Assembly (NCBI GenBank): GCA_013339765.2
Contig: CM023450.1
Span: 40,122,711-40,186,710 of the forward strand
Length of the DNA: 64,000 nt
Direction: 5' to 3'
From: Haemaphysalis longicornis
Taxonomy: Eukaryota > Arthropoda > Arachnida > Ixodida > Ixodidae
The notes under the pieces were generated by a model, which searched no databases, was not told where the DNA came from, and saw nothing but the letters and a program-made list of their open reading frames with translations. This document shows, in pieces, positions 1-11,880 of the stretch. A program made the position numbers and the translations under genes. Within the stretch, counting starts at the first letter, position 1. Each line of letters starts with the position of its first letter.

Positions 1-853
1 AAAAAAAGATTCCTTTGTAAGTTAAAAAAAGGTAATCACCGTTTTAAGTGACATAAGTAGACATCACAAGCCGAGACAAGTCCGCAAGAAACCCGCATCA
101 GAATAACGCGTGCATTGGGATTTTTTTTATTGTAAGTACTTGTTTGTCTTTATTTGAACAGTAATATGAAGGGAAAAATACAAGTTTACTGACAGTTTTT
201 AGAAACAGTATTCTTTGCTTTATTACTCCACCTTCTTGTCTAAACACGAGCCAAAGTGCTGCTGAATGAGCTCCCCAACCTCATTTAAATGCCATTCGCC
301 TCGAATGTCACTCGGTATCCTCGTTTAGCACCGTACCAAAGACATCTAGAGCAAATGACATTTGCTCTGGATGTCATTAGGCTTATTACACACAGGAACT
401 TCCTTGTTGTGGTACATCGGGCAAAAGCTTAGATTACGCACTGCTGATTTATTGAAGCATTACCGAGCATTGCTGGTAGTGTGCCACAGAGCTTTTACAA
501 TTGTTGTAAGTGTGCAGTGGTGTTGCAACACAAAAAATTGACTGCATTATGTCGCGTAGCCAGTAACATCTCCCTGGTTTTTACACGGACAGCCCTACAC
601 TGGCTCCAAACCGCAGAAAGAAAAAAGTGACAGGAGGAGTGATAGGGACATCCTCAGAAAAACACCACTCGGCGCATGCAGATAAAAGACTCCGTCGCGC
701 GTCAAAGCCGAGCCCACAAGGAGGGGAGGCGGGGGCAGGAAGCGACTTCCTGTCGAGCAGTCTTCTTACAAGGCCATTCCTTCTTCCTGTGTGGCTGGAC
801 CCCGCTGTTAAAACCAACCGCCTGCAGCAAATGCCGTCTTTCTCAACTCGACA
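1..853. other. Upstream flank of LRR gene
   Basis: I see no gene here. The stretch is AT-rich to about 560 and then more GC-balanced up to the start codon at 854. A TATA-like GATAAAAG lies at 681-688 and could belong to the LRR gene promoter, but no clear arthropod initiator sits at the usual spacing downstream. The short open frames between 581 and 936 have no recognisable domain. Confidence 0.3.
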
Positions 854-3800
854 ATGGCGTGCAAAGCCGTCTGGCTTTTGTTATCCTTGCTCGCTGTCCT
901 GGAAGTGCAGAGCGAAACGACCGAGATGACCGCTGACACGGCAACCGTCACAGCCAGCACCCCTTCTTTGACAAGTGGAGGGATTGACCTAACCTGCACT
1001 GGCAATGGAACGAGCACGGAATGCCGCGGTGGGAGCGAAACGACCGAGACGACCGCTGACACGGCAACCGTCACAGCCAGCACCCCTTCTTTGACAAGTG
1101 GAGGGATCGACCTAACCTGCACTGTCAATGGAACGAGCATGGAATGCCGCGGTGAGCAGATGGAGACCCCGGTGCTTCCATTTGTGCGCAAGAAGCTTTC
1201 CCAAGCAGCGCACAGTGGCACTTCACTTACAGCGCTTTCCTTGGCCATCAAGTCACTGGGCTCTCTGGAAAATAACTCCCTGATCCTGCATGGAGTACAA
1301 GAGCTGAGCATCGTTAGAAGTGATTTGTCTAGTGTGTTGCAGGGTGCCTTTACGCAAGCTAAAGCGTCGCTTCATACCCTTGATCTATCGCAAAACAACT
1401 TGACGACGGTTCCCAGCACTGCTTTGCAGGACCTCCCTAGCCTGACTGCACTGAACCTATCCTATAACCAAATCACAGAGCTGAACGGATACTCGTTTAA
1501 GAATATTTCAAGCCTCACAGTTCTGTCGCTAAGAGGAAACGAAATATCGTCAGTTGCTGTGGGCGCGTTTTTCCACCTGGAGCGTTTAAAAGACCTCGAC
1601 CTGTCAAGCAACAAGCTGACTTCGTTTGATTCCAGTGCATTTGGCAAAACAGCACTGGAAACCTTGAGGATCGCTTCAAACAGCCTGATATCTGTTTCCC
1701 TGGAGAGATCTCTCACACAGCTCAGGCACGTCGACCTCAGCCACAATCAGATAAGCAGTGCAACAATGAAACTCGATCTTCCAGGTCTGATTACGCTCAA
1801 CATTGGCCACAACTCGCTGACAGAACTGAAGCTCGACTCCCTGGCATCACTGCAGACTTTGACTGTCGCTCACAACCCAGTCAAACGGCTCACAAAGAGC
1901 TCACTGGCACCCCTGCTGAAACTCGAAACGCTCGATGCAAGTCACTGCCAGCTACGGAGGCTGGAAGAACTGTTGTTCTCGACACTTGGAAAGCTCAAGC
2001 TTCTCAACATGAGCGCAAACAATATTTACACTGCAGATTCGGCAGCGTTTGTGGGACTTAATTCACTCGTGACGCTCGACTTGTCTCGCAATGAGATTAC
2101 TTACATCAACCAGAATCATACCGCAGACCTGGCATCACTGGAACACATCGACCTTTCAGGGAACAGCATAGAATATATTTTTGCCGGTGCCTTCACGCAC
2201 AGTCCTAACATAAGGTCCATTAACCTCCAAGGTGAGTCGATTCCTGCTTGATTCTGGGTTGCTTCTTGTCATCAATCAACCAACACCTCTGTGTTTACAC
2301 ACTTACTTAAGAGTGTCAAAATTTCAGTACAGTGCATTTGGAAAGTAAATTTAAAATCTTGCAGCTCTATATACTTAAAAGAACCCTGCTTGCTAAAAAA
2401 AATCCAATCATGATGGCAATAGCAAGCAAATTCAGGCATTTACATGCCTGTGAAATACAGAGGCAAAATTTGCAACTTGTTCTACAAATTTCTGCTCTTG
2501 GCAGCTGCATCAAGCTGTTTAATTTCACTATTTACAAACTTTTGAAGGCAGCAGTTACGTGATCTTGGTGCGAAACATTACTGCCAAGTTATTCAATTTA
2601 AAATTGGAAAAGATGGTTGCAGCTGCTGTACCAAAAGCTGTTACACCACATAAGCTATGCATCTTGTCAACATAAGCTATGCATCTTGTCAACATGTCCT
2701 TTGTATTCATTTTTTTCATGCTTATCTAGCAGTTAGCGTCTATTTTGTACTCTGGTTAACTCTTTTGAACAATGCTCCTACTAACGTTCTCTCTCGCTGT
2801 CTCATAAGTTGTTTTGACTAGCTTTTTTGACTGCTCGCATGCGAGGTCAGAGCTTAAAACAGTGTAACCATGTTAAAGCATGCAATGTAATTATAATGGA
2901 ACCCTCCTGAAGAAAGGTCAGCCTGTTATTTTTTTTATCGTCAGCTTTTATTACCGGACTCACATCAACAGGTGCTAGGTCAGGTTAGCTCAGAATAAGC
3001 CTCAGAAGCAATAACATTACGGAAAAATGTAACTGAAGCACACAGAGCTGTGACAAAAAATATTTTGGTGCATAAGAGCTTATCTACATGGCGATTTGTG
3101 TTTCGTGTACAAATAAGAGTGCCTTTTCTTCAGCCCTTGATCTTGATTTTGCACTAACCCCGGAATAATTCGTTAGCTTAGCAAGCATACTTTGAAGAGG
3201 CAAACTGTTTGCACCAAGTAAAATGCATAAATTCGATGGGCAGTATATCAGTCATCTGTGGATGCTAGCAGTGTGTACTTCCTCAAAACGTGCTCGTCGT
3301 GTTTAGATAGCAATTCATGGTTGTGGAAGACAACGGATGATGCCTGCCATTCTTAGCATTTACTTAGCATTTAGAATTATGCAAAATGTGTCTCTGGACA
3401 CTTTTAAACCATGGGTGTGGCAGTGTGTTGAAAAATTACGTTGCGTTTAACAAAGTGTGGCCGAGTTTCTTATTGTAAATGTCTTGGCAAGACTGATTTG
3501 GCTTATTAAGAGACTTGCACTGAGACTGTAAGAAAACAGTTCAATGTATGAAAGAAAAACATTTTGAATGGAGGAATTTACCCTGCTAAGCTATAATGTC
3601 TGTCAGGCAGTGCAAGGTTTACACCATTGATGTCACACAACAATCCCGCATGTATATTTAGCAGTGTTGTTTTGTGGTATTGCTTCCATGCAGGCAATTC
3701 CCTCGACTGTGGCTGTCAACTTCAAGGGTTTGCCAACCTCCTCAAGCATAGGGAATTCGCAGAAGAAACACTGTCTTCAGCTGTGTGCGATGATGACAGC

Positions 3801-5222
3801 CACATCGTAGATTACGACTTCGGCCTCCTCGTTTGCACAACAGAGAAAACGCCAGTAACTGGTACCACCATTGCAGCGACTATGGCCTCGGAGACAACAA
3901 CAGCCAAGCCCCTTACCATCCAGAGCACACCAGTCGCTGGTACCACCACTGTAGAGACTACGGCCTCAGAGACAACAACAGCCAAGCCCCATACCACCCA
4001 GAGCACGCCAGTCGCTGGTACCACCATTGTAGCGACTACAGCCTCGGAGACAACAACAGCCAAGCCCCATACCATCCAGAGCACGCCAGTCGCTGGTACC
4101 ACCACTGTAGAGACTATGGCCTCAGAGGCAACAACAGCCAAGCCCCATACCACCCAGAACCCAACAACAATGGTGCCATTCAATGGTCGCCTCACATTGG
4201 TGCACATGGAGCAGGACAACACCAAGCTGTCACTCACGTGGAATGCCTACAGTGGCAGCGACCCCCTTGATCAGCTACAGTGTCGGGTAACAGTTCGTGC
4301 CATCGGACAAACCTTTCTGACCAACGTGACACAGCCTTGCTCGCCGGCGTACCGCAACAAGACGTTCCACATCTTCGTCACAAAACTGGGTGTCAAGTAT
4401 GAGGTGTGCTTGCTGGCTTACAGGCATGCTGCAGAAGTTGCGCGCAACTGCAACATCTTTAACACCACCAAAGTCTTACCAACCACACCACTGGTCATGA
4501 AGACTGCTGGCGAAACAACTGTTGCCACGTTTTCGAAACGCCCAGCAGAAACTACCACGCACGAAGAAATTTCAACAATTTCGCAGGACGACCAAGATGA
4601 CAAGTTCCACTACCGTCTTCGGATCCAGCCAGACCTGTCGGTACCACGCCAGCTCCGTGTGAACTGGTCATTTACACCACCATTCCACGGAAGTTCACCC
4701 TGCCGTCTCAACGTGACTGTCCTCAAAAACAAAAGTACACTGATGCGCGTCGAGACTGCTTGCAGTTCTGGTGGTCATCTTACAGTGGGTAACATTGCCA
4801 GGGAGAATGACTATGACGTCTGCTTCAGCAGACTTGTTCTCAACATCACCGCAGACTGCCACGAAATCTCTTTTCCGGAACTTGCGTACAGTCATGGTCC
4901 CGCAACTGGTGCATCATCATCATCAGCGGCGGGCAATCGGGATGAATCCCGGCCACCTGTGGCCCTCCTCATCATGATTGCGGCCCTGGTGTTGATAGCT
5001 GTGCTTGCCGTCCTGCTGTTCATCCACAGAAGGCTCAGAAAGCGTGCTATCGCTCGAAGGAAGGTGAAAGACAGCGTGTTCCATTTGCAGCTGAACCGCC
5101 GGTCCGGCACCTACCAGGTCCAAGACGCAACTGAGGCGCGAACCACGCTGTCTAGTTCAGTATCTCACGATGGGACGACCACCAAGATGTCGCAAAGAGC
5201 ATCGTCAATCGACGAACTGTGA
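854..5222 (+). CDS. LRR/Thr-rich/FN3 single-pass membrane receptor
   Basis: Two exons, 854-2231 and 3694-5222, joined across a 1462-bp GTGAGT...CAG intron, encode 968 residues. The split Gly codon (G|GC) restores the LRR cap motif NSLDCGC, which strongly supports the junction. Residues 1-20 are a signal peptide. Residues 20-101 are a tandem 41-residue Thr-rich duplication. Residues about 150-460 hold about 13 leucine-rich repeats (LxxLxLSxNxI), followed by a C-terminal cysteine cap. Residues 516-619 are four 26-residue Thr-rich units, probably O-glycosylated. Two FN3-like domains follow (about 622-720 and 764-865), then a membrane helix at about 881-903, a basic stop-transfer run (HRRLRKR) and a 65-residue tail without TIR or kinase domain. 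The start ATG has a good context (gacaATGg). I infer a cell-surface adhesion or recognition protein. LRR plus FN3 recalls the ELFN, FLRT and LRFN groups, but no orthology is claimed. No frameshift is seen. Confidence 0.9.
911..1156 (+). repeat. Two-copy 123-bp in-frame coding repeat
   Basis: Two 123-bp copies (911-1033 and 1034-1156) lie in frame just after the signal peptide of the LRR protein. By eye they differ at five positions. Each copy encodes a Thr-rich stretch ending in a small Cys-bearing segment (LTCTxNGTSxECRG) with an N-glycosylation sequon. The high identity suggests a recent duplication or gene conversion. Confidence 0.9.
3861..4172 (+). repeat. Four-copy 78-bp coding minisatellite
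   Basis: Four units of exactly 78 bp start at 3861, 3939, 4017 and 4095. Each encodes 26 Thr-rich residues with the core ASETTTAKPHTTQSTPVAG, between the LRR cap and the first FN3-like domain. The copies are very similar and stay in frame, as in mucin-type stalks whose copy number often varies between alleles. Confidence 0.92.
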
Positions 5223-5354
5223 TACCTGTGGTTGTGGTTTTTCGAAGGACTATGTTTGCAAGGCAAAAAAAGCCAATGTACATAAGCTAGCTTAGTGATT
5301 CACGTTTACGATACGACATCAAGCTGTTTGAATTGTTGCCTGCAAAGCACTGTA

Positions 5355-5360
5355 AATAAA
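5355..5360 (+). terminator. Poly(A) signal of the LRR gene
   Basis: A canonical AATAAA lies 133 bp after the stop codon of the LRR gene, followed by a T/GT-rich stretch around 5375-5395. The spacing suits a short 3' UTR. Confidence 0.65.
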
Positions 5361-6039
5361 ACTTGATCCCATAGCTCTTCTGTGTACTTCTTGTAACAGA
5401 ACGCAGTACAGATCGCTAAAAAGTTTTAGGAAAGCCTACCTTGTTAACCAGGAGGCACCCAATGCCTCACAGCAAAGTATGTTCCCTTCCTACAATCATG
5501 TTTACAGGTTTTTTGAAAACAAGTGGGCAGCACCAACATTAAAATTTTCAATGAGATAAATTACAAGATAACTTAATCGTTATTATGGTTAATGCACACA
5601 CTGTTTTATGCATCGTTTCTTTCAGAATAATAAAATGAAATAAAATAAGTTGTGCTACATTTATAGAAACTGTGAAGGCAACGTATGTCGTTGCCTTACT
5701 TGATAACTGTCTTGGGTAACTAGCATTTGAAATGTTACTCAACCTACATTTCAGCTCCAAAAAACAAAAAAATCGCGCCAATCCACCCCGTGAATGTGGT
5801 TGGAAAGCAAAGCTGTAAACGGCACCCATAACGATTACCCAAGCGACGTCACTTAAATTCACTCACATCGCTCTACAAATAGCAAACCCAGAGAGAAGTG
5901 AAATGCACTTAACCACACCATTTATTACTTCAAAGAGATTCTTGGTAAGGTTAAATCAATGCATGATGCATGAACGGTGTTTGGTTGAGTCGTATTGCTG
6001 TAGCACAAGAGTGGAAACTTTTTTTATAAAATTAAAGTA
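5361..6039. repeat. Gene-free stretch with a dispersed repeat
   Basis: No gene is seen. Bases about 5758-5905 match 23980-24105 closely, sharing for example GGTTGGAAAGCAAAGCTGTA and GCGACGTCACTT, so this is a dispersed repeat family with at least two copies in the window. Confidence 0.6.
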
Positions 6040-7690
6040 AGCTTTAACCCGGTGTTAGACGATCTGACTTCTCCGTCTCTGCGCCGCGGACGGAGGCGAC
6101 GAGATTTGCGGCAGAGAAGGACGAGGAGGAGGAAGAAATACTTCTGTTCAGATATCTGAACGGCCCAGAGTGCAGCCCTGGGGAGTGATTCCTTCTCCTG
6201 TGGGGCCCATATGCAGTCCGCGCGGCCTGTGTTCTGTCCACCCGCTGAAGCTGGGTAGGTAGAGAGGGCCTGGACAGCAGCATCTCCCATTGCTCTTGTT
6301 GGGTAGTTGATGAAAAGAGAGGAAGGTGCTCAGGGCTAAAGTCACACACCCCGATTACGGGGTCGAGTGTTTCTACTTCTGAGCAAAATTTACAGTCAGC
6401 GTCGTAGCGATTCGTATACATTAAGTGAAGACGCGTAGGCTGTGGGAAGGAGCCCGGATTGTATGAGCCGTAGGGTAGTTTGTTGTTCTCTAAAAAGGTC
6501 AGGGTAAGGCGAAGGTACGGTCTGTCTCAGAACGCGATAATGCTGGGTTATCTCCCTGAACGTGACAAGCGGGTGATTGTCCTCGTGCAGCTACTTAGCA
6601 CGGGAGGTAAAAGAGCAGCCTTGTTGGGTGGGCGTATTTGTTGCCCTCCATTGAAGCATGAGGGGGTGTCCAGATGAGCTGAATGGAACCGTTTGGGGAG
6701 TGGTTTTTTAGCCCACACAAAGCAGGCCGGGACACCCAACCCAACTGGTAATTCCAGTAGGTTTGCTCGGAATCGGTGACTACCCTCCGAACCCCTGGTT
6801 GAGCGACAGCCAAGGTGGTAGCTGCCTCTTCTGCTGCCGTCATTTCTTGGGTCCTAAGTGAGGTACACGCAAGGAGGCTGGTTCTGAAGGTAGCCACGAT
6901 GATGGCGTATTGCTGCCCTCAATTTTTGGAGGTGTCTGTGTAGATAACTGCATGATCCCCACCGGGGGCGGTGTTTGGCGCTTGAGCCCGTGCTTTTCGG
7001 TGACCCTCGTCATGGGACGGGTTCATATTTCTAAGCAAAGGGAGCATCTTTAGTTTTAGTCGCCAAGAGTCTGGGAGTACGTCAAGCGGAGTGACATTCT
7101 GGGCTGCCCAGGAATTCTGGTGAAGCATGCGGTTACCCATCGCAGTTCTGAGTCGGACCTTCTGGTTAAAAAGATGGCCTTCTATCAGCTCTTCCACCGT
7201 GCTGTGCAGCCCCGTGCTAAGCAGCCTGTGTGGACGCACTCATGAGAAGACCAATGGCCTGCTCGACCACCTTTCTAATCACTATATAAAGCATCTCTAT
7301 GTCTTCCTTGTCGAGAAGACATGGGGTTAACGTAAGTGACTCTCGAGAGGACAAAAGCTTCAGTTAATCGAAAGGTACCGGATTCCTTTAGGCCTCGCTT
7401 CTTGGTGGCAACTCGTCTGATCCTGATCATGTGTATAATTTGATTACTGCTGTTTTTGAGGCGCTGCAAGGAGACGTCACTCTTGGTGTTAGCCTCGAGA
7501 TGTAGGCATTCTGGGGCTTGGAGTGATGGCCTGGCCATCAAGGAGTATTTGAATGTATTCCTTGATTTGGCATGAGGGCGGAAGACAAGGAGCTGTGATT
7601 TTTTACGTGAACACTGGAGGCCACATGCTTTAGCACACTGGCGTACAAGAAGTGAGGTGCCATGCATTGGTGTGAGCTTCCTTTATTTTT
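6040..7690 (-). pseudogene. Degraded non-LTR retrotransposon, RT end to RNase H
   Basis: Read on the minus strand, broken frames give the C-terminal part of a reverse transcriptase (GLQCSRKKSQLLVF about 7620; TEAFVLSRVTY about 7350), then the start of an RNase H domain (YTDTSKN about 6930), its centre (TAAEEAATTLA and VVTDSEQ, 6840-6780) and the WTPPHASMEGN segment near 6660. A Cys-containing tail (CKFCSE, about 6390) follows. This order is typical of I/Jockey-like LINEs with a cellular-type RNase H. Stops and frameshifts are frequent, and the endonuclease and most of the RT are missing. A dead, 5'-truncated copy. Confidence 0.8.
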
Positions 7691-7791
7691 TGTAACTCTT
7701 AGCACATTAGAACGCAGGGAGTAAACCCGTCGACGTGCTTGGTGAGTACACCACATGTCTTCCCTGTCTTCGCGTGGGCTCGTAGCTACAG

Positions 7792-7965
7792 TGGAATCTC
7801 GATGATACGATTCTGGGTGATACGAATTTCGGGATGATACGAATATCTGAAAAGTCCCGGCGAAATTGCATTGTTAGCAATTGGAAAAATTTCGGCTGTT
7901 CCGAACGGACCTGCGCGGCCCGGCAGATGATACGAACGAGGAAACAAACACTAATAAAAAAAAAC
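7792..7965 (+). mobile_element. One end of a pogo/Tigger-like DNA element
   Basis: The stretch opens with CAGTGGAATCTCGATGATAC preceded by TA, resembling the terminal inverted repeat of pogo/Tigger (Tc1/mariner superfamily) elements. GATACGAAT-type motifs are repeated just inside it. I did not find the matching right end, so only a fragment can be claimed. Confidence 0.4.
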
Positions 7966-9003
7966 AAGTTTTATACATTAAGAAAACAATATTAACATTT
8001 TAGGAACGATATTTATTTCTTAGTCACATTTATTTAGGCACACGGTGCAAAGAATTTATGAAAATGTTGTTCATTCTCAAAAACTTTTTTTTTGTAGCGC
8101 CCTCTGAAGAATTGCACATGTCATTGCTCTGTGATGCAGTCCTTGTAGTGTTCGGAAAGGCGCGCCTAATTAAAGTTCGTCGGCTAGGAAACACCCCTCA
8201 CATGTTTTGGTGGTGCACATTTGCGTTCGTTTTTTCTTGTTAATTTGGTGCGCAATTAATTCTTGTCGTGCGTGGAGTTGCGAGGTGCGTTGTATCGTGG
8301 GTAAACATGTTTAGTACAGTGCCCGGCGGGCACGGTGTCTTACGGGACGATGCTGCCAACGGTTGGAGCGGAGCGCTTTCCTCGGTACCTACGGAAACGA
8401 TGTGCTGTACAAGGTTGCAAGAACAACTCCCGTATGCCTGGCGTTTCACTGCACCATTTTCCTCTCATTTCCACAGGTAACGCGAAACTATAGCACTGTT
8501 AATACGTGCACGGGGCGTTGTGTAAGGTGACGTGGTGGTGCTTCGAAAAAAAAGGGTCTAAAGCTTTGCTATGCCACAGTTATCTCTTGATTTCACCTCA
8601 GGTTGGCTCGGAGCAAGTGGTGTCAATTACTGTAGGACTTCTCAGCGTATTCAAATAGCGCAAATATCGTGCGCCACTCGAATTCAAACGATTTGCTTTA
8701 ATTGTCCATCTCAGTGCCTTCTGTATTGCATTACAACGCTTGTAGTGGTCGCTGCTTCCCGCGCTTGTATGTGCTAGCAATATTTCCATCGCAGTACTAT
8801 GTTGTGCTGCTCCGTGCTCCGCTGCTGCCAGATCTTTCCTGCTATGTGTTCTTACTTACTGCCGTCACTTTCTTTTTCATTGATCCATTTTTTCTCTCTT
8901 TACTTATCTGTTGCGACACTTGCCTAAACAATGCAACCAGGAAATTGCAGGCGTGTATCCTGGATGAAGTTCTGTACAAACCCATGCCTACTCCCCCCTA
9001 CAC
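7966..9003. other. Gene-free AT-rich stretch
   Basis: No coding sequence, RNA gene or clear repeat is recognised. Short open frames (for example 8702-9013) have no recognisable domain and lie out of frame with the retroelement fragment that follows. Confidence 0.4.
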
Positions 9004-9780
9004 CAACTGGTGACAGAGATAAGAGAAAAATTCCATCAATCCATCACAGCCGGCCATGACGTAATTTTCCAGTGGCTTCCAGGTCACTGCGAAGTCATCG
9101 GTAACGTGCTGGCGGATGAAGCTGCCCGTACAGGCCATGAGAGCGACCGCACCATTCTACTTCCGCTTTCAAGGACCGATGCCGCCAGGATGCTTCGCTC
9201 CCTTGGACGCAAGATTACCATGCAGCAATGGAACACGCCGAACTTTTCGAATCCCCGTCTGTATATTCAGGATCCCCTTATTCAGCGCCGTATTCCGTAT
9301 GGGCTGTCTCGACCCCAGTCAACTTTACTTTGTAGACTGTGGTTGGGAGTGACCTTCACGAAAACCTACTCCTTCCTCATCGGGATGGCCAGCAGCGCCC
9401 ACTGTGACGCCTGCGGGGCGGAAGAGAATACAGAACATGTGCTGTGTCGCTGCCCCCGAATACTCGTCGGAGAGGAGCGTGCTTGCCACCGCGCTGAGCC
9501 GATTGGACAATCGACCATTTACGGTGGAAACTATTCTAAGTCATCGGTCTTCACCATCGACCTCGCAGAAGGCGACGAAAGCCCTTTTACGTTTCCTGAG
9601 TGAAACGAACTTGCTTGAAATACTATAGTGCCCGAAACGGGACTAGAGTGCGCGCTTTCCCACTCCTATCTCTTCCTCTTCTCCCCCCCCCCCCTTTTTA
9701 TTCCCTGAGCCCCATTCCCCCAGTGCAGGGTAGCAAACCGGGCTCTACACCTGGTTGACCTCTGGCCTTTCCTTTCTTTT
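9004..9780 (+). pseudogene. 3' end of a non-LTR element: RNase H and Cys tail
   Basis: An open frame of about 198 codons to the TGA at 9601 carries the last part of an RNase H domain (QWLPGHCEVIGNVLADEAA) followed by a Cys/His tail (HCDACGAEENTEHVLCRCP) typical of I-like LINEs. No good start codon exists and an in-frame stop lies just upstream at 8965, so this is a 5'-truncated copy rather than a host gene. The 3' UTR, with a pyrimidine tract, a C-run and a T-rich end, runs to about 9780. It abuts a MITE at 9782. The frame is open, which suggests a fairly young insertion. Confidence 0.8.
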
Positions 9781-9781
9781 T

Positions 9782-10244
9782 AAATGCGAATGCATTTCTT
9801 AGTCGAGCCATGTCAGGCGCCGTGCGGCGTCCACGCGCCCGCAGGTGTTATCTCTCCGCTCTCACCCCCTCTCCCATAGCAACAGCTGCGAGCGCGCGCG
9901 CTCCTCCTCTCCCCTAGCAACCGGAGCAGGTGGTGCGGGCGGATCAGCGCAACACAGCGGCGAGTGAGTGGAGAGGAGGAGCGCGCTCGGGCGTGTGAGG
10001 GCGCTCGCATCGCGGGAGCTCGCCGGAGCTCCCGCGTGTGTGGGAGAGTGTAGGCGAGGGTAGGAACGGTGCTTCGGTGCTTCTCCTCTCGACGCTCGCC
10101 CCACTCTCCCGTTCGCTCGGTCGCAAGTATATATAAATGGAATGTCTGCCGGCAACGGTACCTCGAGCAAGAAGTGTAATACAATCCAGTTCGAGCATTA
10201 CACAATTCCGCGCACTCTCGCGCAAAAGAAATGCATTCGCATTT
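9782..10244. mobile_element. MITE-like element with hairpin ends, family A
   Basis: The left end AAATGCGAATGCATTTCTT (9782-9800) and right end (10226-10244) are exact 19-bp inverted repeats. Each end is also nearly self-complementary (stem AAATGC/GCATTT). The 425-bp interior is GC-rich, with TATATAAAT near 10130 and an internal palindrome around 10015-10040. No credible coding frame is present. It resembles the elements at 22866 and 23306 in layout. Confidence 0.7.
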
Positions 10245-11165
10245 CCTCACGATTCCCTTCGGGAGGTGGGGTGAATTTTTCAGAAAAAAGGGAGTGAAAT
10301 GAACCAATAATTATGGATTCCTCGGCAATTCAAGTGGTCTGTAGCAGAAAGATAAGCTTGAAGACAATTACAAATATCACCTTTTTAGTGACGCTAGGGC
10401 CGCCCAGCCGACGCGGCCTAGTAATAGTCCTGAACAAGCGACCGATTCGTAGCGTTATCGAATAATCAGGACAAAAGAAGTGCGGGTCGTTTTGAATGAT
10501 TGGCAGATTTTTTTCTTCTTCTTCCCTTCCATGTCTACTTGATAAGACGCTGGGACAGCTGCGGTGTGCTCGTTGCACTTTTGTGAATCGGCATTCCTGC
10601 GGCCCGGTTTTCTTGCGTCAAGATGCAGTACCTAGTTCTCTTCTCTTGTTTCGAAGTAGTTCTGCTGTTGAGGCTTTCATTGCTCATAATGCTATGTGTT
10701 ACGGGTAAAGTCAATTTTTCGGCGCGTAAAGAAATCATAATGCAATAGTGCCAAGAACATTATGTAACTTATTTGTAAACATGCTGATTTTGTACAGTGT
10801 GGTAAAGTTGTTTTATGTTTAACCCGAAATAAAATTCAAATGTCTTGATTATAGCATGACTATGCGTTATTTCTTCTCATAGAACTGAAGCACACAAACC
10901 GAGCAAGCATTATATAACCTTGATCTATTCTTAAGGCGCGCATGCAACCTGCGTATGTGCGACGCAGTTAAAACAACCGAGCAGTGGCGTTGGTAGAAAT
11001 TTGTATCGCGGTGAGGAAGGGGCACGTTTTTTGATATGAAGGGGGGGGGGGGATGTGAAGAGTGGTCGAGTGCCATTTTGTGCTCTGTATCCCGTGGCAG
11101 AAAAAAATTCCGGGAAGAGGGGGGGGGGGGGGAGGTACATACGTGCATACGTGCATGGGGAGGTA
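10245..11165. other. Gene-free stretch with two G-runs
   Basis: No gene is recognised. Two long G homopolymers lie at about 11040-11052 and 11118-11131, and a TACATACGTGCATACGTGCA micro-repeat follows the second. Open frames rich in Pro or Gly here are products of the homopolymers. Confidence 0.4.
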
Positions 11166-11880
11166 CAAACGTGCAAATCGTGGACACGCAGTGGTTAAGA
11201 AAGACTAGAAGGCTAACGATAAAATACGGAAAGAACAGCGGAGAATCCAAAACAGCTAAGGTAACCAAAAAAGAGGCAAGGCAGATTGAAACGAATAAAT
11301 GGAGGGAAAAAATGGAAGCTAAAACGTCGTTAAAGATGTACAGGGCTGAGAAATTGAACATCAGAAAGGAAAATTTCTACGATAATTCCCAGGGCAGTGC
11401 TTTGCTTTTTGAGGCTAGAGCAGGTTGCCTGCGAACTAAGAGTTTTGTGGGGAAGTATTCACAAAATGATGGGGTGTGTGTGGTCTGCGGAAAAGAAACA
11501 GAAACTATGCGGCACATAGTGTTAGAATGTGAGGTTATCCATCCAAATCTACATAAAGAGAATATTGGGCTTCCAGAAGCCCTAGGATTTAAGGGTATCA
11601 GAGAGGAAGTTAACTTCAAGGCTGTCGAGGGGACGAAAAGAAGATTAGAATGCTGGTGGACGAAAAGCAGAGAGGGGAATATTGCCTAGGACAGTTACCA
11701 CCTGTAACAGGGGAAAAAAAAGTATTTCGGGCCTAATAAGCTTCAGTGCCTGCCCTAAGCAGCGCTAGTATTAAACCAAGAGTGTAAAACATGGTTATAT
11801 TAGTCCTTTTTGGTAAGATGACATGTCATCACCCCGCTTCAAAGGGGAAACCAATAGCAATCATCATCATCATCATCGTG
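11166..11880 (+). pseudogene. 3' end of a second non-LTR family with (CAT)n tail
   Basis: An open frame to the stop at 11687 encodes the tail of a LINE polyprotein: a stretch resembling LFEARAGCLRTKSF, then CVVCGKETETMRHIVLEC, a Cys/His motif found after the RT in many tick LINEs. The 3' UTR ends with CATCACCCCGCTTCAAAGGG, an ACCAATAGCAAT segment and (ATC)n at 11860-11878. The same tail occurs inverted at 20697-20743. The 5' part, including the RT core, is missing. Confidence 0.75.

Noticed and set aside
3812..4270. Long open frames overlapping the Thr-rich array on both strands
   Set aside because: They are shadows of the 78-bp repeat, whose period is a multiple of three and so keeps other frames open.
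5196..5222. C-terminal IDEL of the LRR protein as an ER-retention signal
   Set aside because: The C-terminus should face the cytoplasm after the membrane helix, so a KDEL-type signal would not work.
9813..10307. 164-codon minus-strand frame
   Set aside because: Lies inside a GC-rich MITE, with Arg/Ser/Pro-rich composition and no domain.
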